From NCBI GenBank assembly GCA_013153795.1, contig JAADDV010000061.1, positions 1 to 15,185 of the forward strand: 15,185 bases of DNA, read 5' to 3'. This stretch comes from Aquificota bacterium. GTDB taxonomy: Bacteria; Aquificota; Aquificia; Aquificales; Hydrogenothermaceae. Made by a program: the position numbers and the translations under genes. The first letter of the stretch is position 1; each line of letters opens with the position of its first letter. Below the pieces are notes generated by a model. The model had not been told where the DNA came from. It did no database searches and was given only the letters and a program-made list of their open reading frames with translations. This document shows, piece after piece, positions 12,582 to 15,185 of the stretch.

Positions 12582-13643
12582 ATGAGAAAATTAAAGCTTA
12601 TAGCAGCAGCAACTTTAGTTTCTTTTTCTTTAGTAAACGCAGGGTCTTTAAAGGTTTTAAATTCAGATGTAGAAATGGCAGGTGGTATTACAGCTTCTTA
12701 TTTTTATATGGATAATGTAGGTGAAGAGCCTAAAGACCAGTTTAGTGTTACAAATCTTGATTTTGATTTATCTTCAAATTTTAACTCTTATATCAGATTT
12801 GAAGCTGGTTTAGGTGCTGCTCATCTTCCTGACCTTTTAGAACCTGTTTCAGAAGCAGAATTTGAAGTCGAGTTTGCATGGCTAGAAATTCAAATATCTG
12901 AAAATTCTGTTATATCAGCTGGAAAACTTCTTACAAATGTAGGCTATGAACTGTTTGATACATTTAACAATCCAAACTACCATTATGGTCTTGTATGGTG
13001 GGGTCAGCCTGTAAATTATGCAGGAGCAAGATTCACTTATTCCTTAGATGAAGATATTCAGTTTTATGCTGAATATAATCATGATACAGCTGGAGCTGTA
13101 GCCGGTATCACTCCAAGAGATGCAGCTGCAACAGGAATAATTGGCTCTATAGGAAATTTTAATTTTGCTTTAAACTATTTTGATTATGCTAATACAAAAA
13201 ATCTTGTTGATGTTGTTTTTGCAACACAGGTAGCTAACTTTGATGTAGCTTTAAATATAGATTATCAATGGTTAGATGATGGTCCAAAAGATTCGTTAAA
13301 AACTTTAGGTGCAAAAGATGTTGAAGATTATGGATATGGAGTTGCTTTGTATCTAATTCCTCATGTAACAGATAAAATTATTGTCCCGGTAAGAATAGAA
13401 TTTGTTTATGATGGAAAAACAGTAAATCAAAATGGAGAAGTAATTGATGAAGGTATTTATGGAATAGCTGGAGATGATGCTTGGTCTTTTACTATAACTC
13501 CAACATGGGCTCCAACAAAAAATACATATATAAGAGGAGAGTTTGCTTACGTTGTAACAGATGAAAAAGGCTTTGAAAATGAAGATGGTGAAGAAGAAGA
13601 CAATCGTTCTTTTGTAGGTGTAGAACTAGGCTTTCTCTTTTAA
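12582..13643 (+). CDS. Outer-membrane beta-barrel porin (BBP2/OmpL-like)
   Basis: A 353-aa protein with a clean signal peptide cleaved after VNA (residue 20), followed by alternating hydrophobic/polar strands and a C-terminal Phe (VGVELGFLF), the outer-membrane assembly signature. The stretch ISAGKLLTNVGYELFDTFNN (114-133) and VNYAGARFTYSL (148-159) resemble the BBP2 putative beta-barrel porin group. The protein is strongly acidic (for example DEKGFENEDGEEEDN near the end), which suggests loops rich in negative charge; specificity is unknown. The ribosome-binding site lies in a stable hairpin, the only gene here so arranged, and this implies control of translation. Its stop codon is inside a shared bidirectional terminator. 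The promoter is not obvious; AT-rich boxes at 12512-12517 are candidates. Confidence 0.85.
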   Translation: MRKLKLIAAATLVSFSLVNAGSLKVLNSDVEMAGGITASYFYMDNVGEEPKDQFSVTNLDFDLSSNFNSYIRFEAGLGAAHLPDLLEPVSEAEFEVEFAWLEIQISENSVISAGKLLTNVGYELFDTFNNPNYHYGLVWWGQPVNYAGARFTYSLDEDIQFYAEYNHDTAGAVAGITPRDAAATGIIGSIGNFNFALNYFDYANTKNLVDVVFATQVANFDVALNIDYQWLDDGPKDSLKTLGAKDVEDYGYGVALYLIPHVTDKIIVPVRIEFVYDGKTVNQNGEVIDEGIYGIAGDDAWSFTITPTWAPTKNTYIRGEFAYVVTDEKGFENEDGEEEDNRSFVGVELGFLF

Positions 13644-13674
13644 AAAAACCCCCTTTTAAAAGGGGGTTTTTTTT
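13642..13674. terminator. Bidirectional Rho-independent terminator
   Basis: A7-CCCCC (13642-13653), the self-complementary TTTTAAAA, and GGGGG-T7 (13662-13673) form a perfect palindrome with T runs on both strands. It overlaps the stop codons of the porin (13641-13643) and of the opposing HTH gene (13675-13673), so it serves both convergent genes. Confidence 0.92.
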
Positions 13675-14326
13675 AAACTCCTTTCATTTCTAAATACTCT
13701 TTTATTTCATGTAATAGCTGAGCTGGGTTTTTAATTGGATAAGAAATATTTTCAACTACTTCTTCAGCTGGGATTCCTTTTATAGTAAGACCTGCGAGTT
13801 TTTCCTTAAGAGGTTCAGGACTTGTTACTGGATATTTTAAACCTTTAATGTTTTTAAGAACTATATAAGCCCATGGTGCATCACAAGCTTGAACAGCCTT
13901 AGCTGAAAGCTCTCTACAGTATTCAAGAAGAACTTGAGCTTCTTCTCCTTCTTTAACAAACTTATAAGCCAGCTTTGCTATTCCACCAGCTGTATGAACC
14001 TTTAGCTGTTTTTTTTCTTCTTTAGTTAGTTCATCTATATGTTGGATTTTATATAAAGCTAGTTGAGGGTCAGCTCTTAAAATATTACGGACAGTGCTTT
14101 TAGCTATACCTAAAATCTTTGCTATTTCTTCTTCTGTTTTTAGATATTCTTCTCTTAGAACAATAACAAAGGAAGCTCTTGCTAAAGCTGGAAGCCATGT
14201 CAAAGCTCTATACTCAGCTAATTTGTGAAGCCCTCCTAAAAGGTCTATAGCCTTAAAAAATACCCTTGAAACTAAATGTTCTAAATCATGGTCAGTTAGT
14301 TTTGGAGCTGTTATTTCTACAACCAT
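13673..14326 (-). CDS. HTH regulatory protein of the 'near-KaiC' type
   Basis: Probable DNA-binding regulator that partners the adjacent KaiC-like ATPase. A predicted helix-turn-helix lies at about 63-85, KTEEEIAKILGIAKSTVRNI, similar to sigma-region-4/Trp-repressor HTHs. It is preceded by an Ala/Leu-rich helical domain (about 12-60) and followed by a helical C-terminal domain with HTAGGIAKLAYKFV (111-124) and CREL. I recall a protein domain model, TIGR03879 (near_KaiC_dom), for proteins regularly encoded beside KaiC homologues in archaea; the sequence and context fit it, but I could not search. GGAG lies before the ATG. It has its own promoter and operator-like repeats at 14358-14498 and is closed by a strong terminator. 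There is no receiver or sensor domain. Whether it is an activator or a repressor cannot be told. Confidence 0.75.
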   Translation of the reverse strand: MVVEITAPKLTDHDLEHLVSRVFFKAIDLLGGLHKLAEYRALTWLPALARASFVIVLREEYLKTEEEIAKILGIAKSTVRNILRADPQLALYKIQHIDELTKEEKKQLKVHTAGGIAKLAYKFVKEGEEAQVLLEYCRELSAKAVQACDAPWAYIVLKNIKGLKYPVTSPEPLKEKLAGLTIKGIPAEEVVENISYPIKNPAQLLHEIKEYLEMKGV

Positions 14327-14357
14327 CTTTTAACTCCTTTACAAAATTGGTTATATT

Positions 14358-14371
14358 ATTATAACTATAAT
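14358..14371. promoter_or_regulatory. AT-rich dyad close to the start of the HTH gene
   Basis: ATTATA (14358-14363), 2-nt centre AC, TATAAT (14366-14371): perfect 6-bp arms, 32 bp upstream of the ATG. The minus-strand TATAAT (14363-14358) could itself be a proximal -10, with TTGCCT (14388-14383) as a poorly spaced -35 (19 nt). Further up, TAGGTT occurs twice on the minus strand exactly 10 bp apart (14387-14392 and 14397-14402). Confidence 0.4.
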
Positions 14372-14445
14372 TCACTTTAAAAAGGCAACCTATTTAAACC
14401 TAGGAATTTCTATGTTGAGAAAGTAGCAAGTTTTAGTTGTTTATA

Positions 14446-14473
14446 ATTTTAAAATTAAAACAGAATATGTCAA
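14446..14473 (-). promoter_or_regulatory. Predicted promoter of the HTH gene
   Basis: Minus-strand TTGACA (14473-14468), a 16-nt spacer and TAAAAT (14451-14446). Transcription would start near 14439, giving a leader of about 110 nt. A 12-bp tandem repeat ends one base before the -35 box. Confidence 0.65.
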
Positions 14474-14474
14474 G

Positions 14475-14498
14475 AAAATTTACAATAAAATTTACAAT
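14475..14498. repeat. Perfect 12-bp tandem direct repeat upstream of the -35 box
   Basis: AAAATTTACAAT occurs at 14475-14486 and again, without a gap, at 14487-14498; on the minus strand this reads ATTGTAAATTTT twice. It fills exactly the space between the KaiC stop codon (14501-14499) and one base before the -35 TTGACA. The position and the near-helical period suggest an activator or repressor site. Confidence 0.75.
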
Positions 14499-15185
14499 CT
14501 ACTTTTTAGATATAGGCTCTAATATTCTGACTAAACCTGTTTCAGTTATCTCCATAAAATGAGTTTTTGTGTCATGGCCTGCCATTCTACAACCATCTAT
14601 TCTAAATAGTCTCACAATATCTCCAAACTCCTTTTTATATAAACGTGCCTTATATGGAGTATCAATAAGCTCTTTTGCAAGAACCATTGTTCCATCAACA
14701 ATATGACTTACTGCATATCCTCCTGCAGCTTCAGCTGTAAGCTCTTCATGTCCACTTCTTTTTTGAGAAACAAAAAAAGCTGTCTGATACCATTTTTTCA
14801 TAAAGTTAAATAATCTTCTCACAATACCTCTAGCTAACATTTCTTTTGTTTCAAACAAACCAGTAATAGAATCTATAATAGTAAATTTGATATGGTAAGT
14901 TTTTATTGCATAAGCTAATGTAGCTAATAAATCTGGTAGATTTTCTCTTAAAGTTGAATGAGAAGCTGCATCTATCAGAATAATATTATCTTCAAATTCT
15001 TCAAAGTTATATCCCATTGCAGTAGCTCTTAATTTCATAGAAGCAACAACAAAATTTGCAGGAGCTTCTACAGTAATAAAAGCAACTTTATGACCTCTTT
15101 TAGCTTGTTCCACAGAAAACTGCTCTACCATTAAAGATTTACCTGTATCAGAAACACCAGTTATATTAAAAACTGAATAAGCTGG
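14499..15185 (-). CDS. KaiC-like RecA-family ATPase, single domain (5' end outside window)
   Basis: A single-domain KaiC/RecA-superfamily ATPase, probably a signalling or regulatory switch partnered with the downstream HTH protein. The visible part is 229 codons and runs off the window. Its Walker A motif GVSDTGKS is at fragment residues 10-17, so the ATG at 15131 (fragment residue 19) lies inside the ATP site and is not the start; roughly 20-40 N-terminal residues are missing. Other motifs are TVEAP (38-42; catalytic Glu candidate E40), Walker B FTIIDSITGLFE (D105), VSQKRSGHEELTAEAAGGYAV (139-159) and GHDTKTH (203-209). The pattern fits the AF_0351-type archaeal KaiC family (TIGR03880, from memory). 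It lacks the duplicated domains and phosphosite loop of cyanobacterial clock KaiC. An archaeal origin is an inference. Confidence 0.87.
   Translation of the reverse strand, partial: PAYSVFNITGVSDTGKSLMVEQFSVEQAKRGHKVAFITVEAPANFVVASMKLRATAMGYNFEEFEDNIILIDAASHSTLRENLPDLLATLAYAIKTYHIKFTIIDSITGLFETKEMLARGIVRRLFNFMKKWYQTAFFVSQKRSGHEELTAEAAGGYAVSHIVDGTMVLAKELIDTPYKARLYKKEFGDIVRLFRIDGCRMAGHDTKTHFMEITETGLVRILEPISKK

Noticed and set aside
15129..15131. ATG at 15131 as the start of the KaiC-like gene
   Set aside because: The open frame continues upstream to the window edge and encodes the Walker A motif GVSDTGKS just before this Met, so the true start is outside the window.
1..15185. CRISPR array, insertion sequence or prophage
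   Set aside because: No spaced repeat series, transposase, integrase or terminal inverted repeats are visible; the tandem 12-bp repeat at 14475-14498 has only two copies and no spacer.

Overview
The window is AT-rich throughout, with mostly A/T third codon positions and strong GGAGG ribosome-binding sites. A split nuoCD fusion, a porin, an OmpA-family protein and FtsY point to a diderm bacterium. An archaeal-looking Mre11 and a KaiC-like ATPase paired with its HTH partner suit a thermophile. My inference is Aquificales, family Hydrogenothermaceae (Sulfurihydrogenibium-like); this rests on gene content and composition, not on a search. Most genes are housekeeping or hypothetical. There is no CRISPR array, insertion sequence or prophage, and no gene-free stretch longer than 172 bp.

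Layout. (1) 13-88: tRNA-Lys on the minus strand behind a perfect TTGACA-17-TATAAT promoter, divergent from the next unit. (2) 186-2378: tight plus-strand operon of dimeric dUTPase, membrane-anchored SDH/SppA-type serine protease and DUF502 membrane protein. (3) 2427-4990: self-contained unit with promoter, nuoCD, nuoI and terminator. (4) 5004-5405: small unknown protein starting just after that terminator, convergent with ftsY (5411-6307, minus). (5) 6416-8074: exported OmpA-family protein with a calcium-type repeat, then a DUF2227 membrane protein coupled by TAAATG; its 3' end overlaps the opposing gene by 34 bp. (6) 10414-8041, minus: DUF2892 membrane protein, Mre11/SbcD nuclease and aldo/keto reductase, packed almost without gaps. 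(7) 10490-11029: NYN-domain (PIN-like) protein. (8) 12102-11031, minus: UDP-glucuronate 4-epimerase-like enzyme with a TTG start, followed by tRNA-Ala(GGC). (9) 12248-12475: small DUF465 protein. (10) 12582-13643: beta-barrel porin whose Shine-Dalgarno sequence lies in a perfect 10-bp hairpin. (11) 15185-13673, minus: KaiC-like ATPase, cut by the window edge, and the HTH protein that is its usual partner.

The best candidate for a little-described system is the KaiC-like ATPase/HTH pair. The 172 bp between the two genes hold a good promoter preceded by a perfect 12-bp tandem repeat that ends one base from the -35 box. They also hold a TAGGTT direct repeat spaced one helical turn apart and an ATTATA-TATAAT dyad near the start codon. 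This looks like a densely controlled regulatory locus. Other points worth a look are the hairpin over the porin ribosome-binding site, a perfect 14-bp inverted repeat inside the mre11 gene, and a tRNA-Ala with C in place of the near-universal U33.
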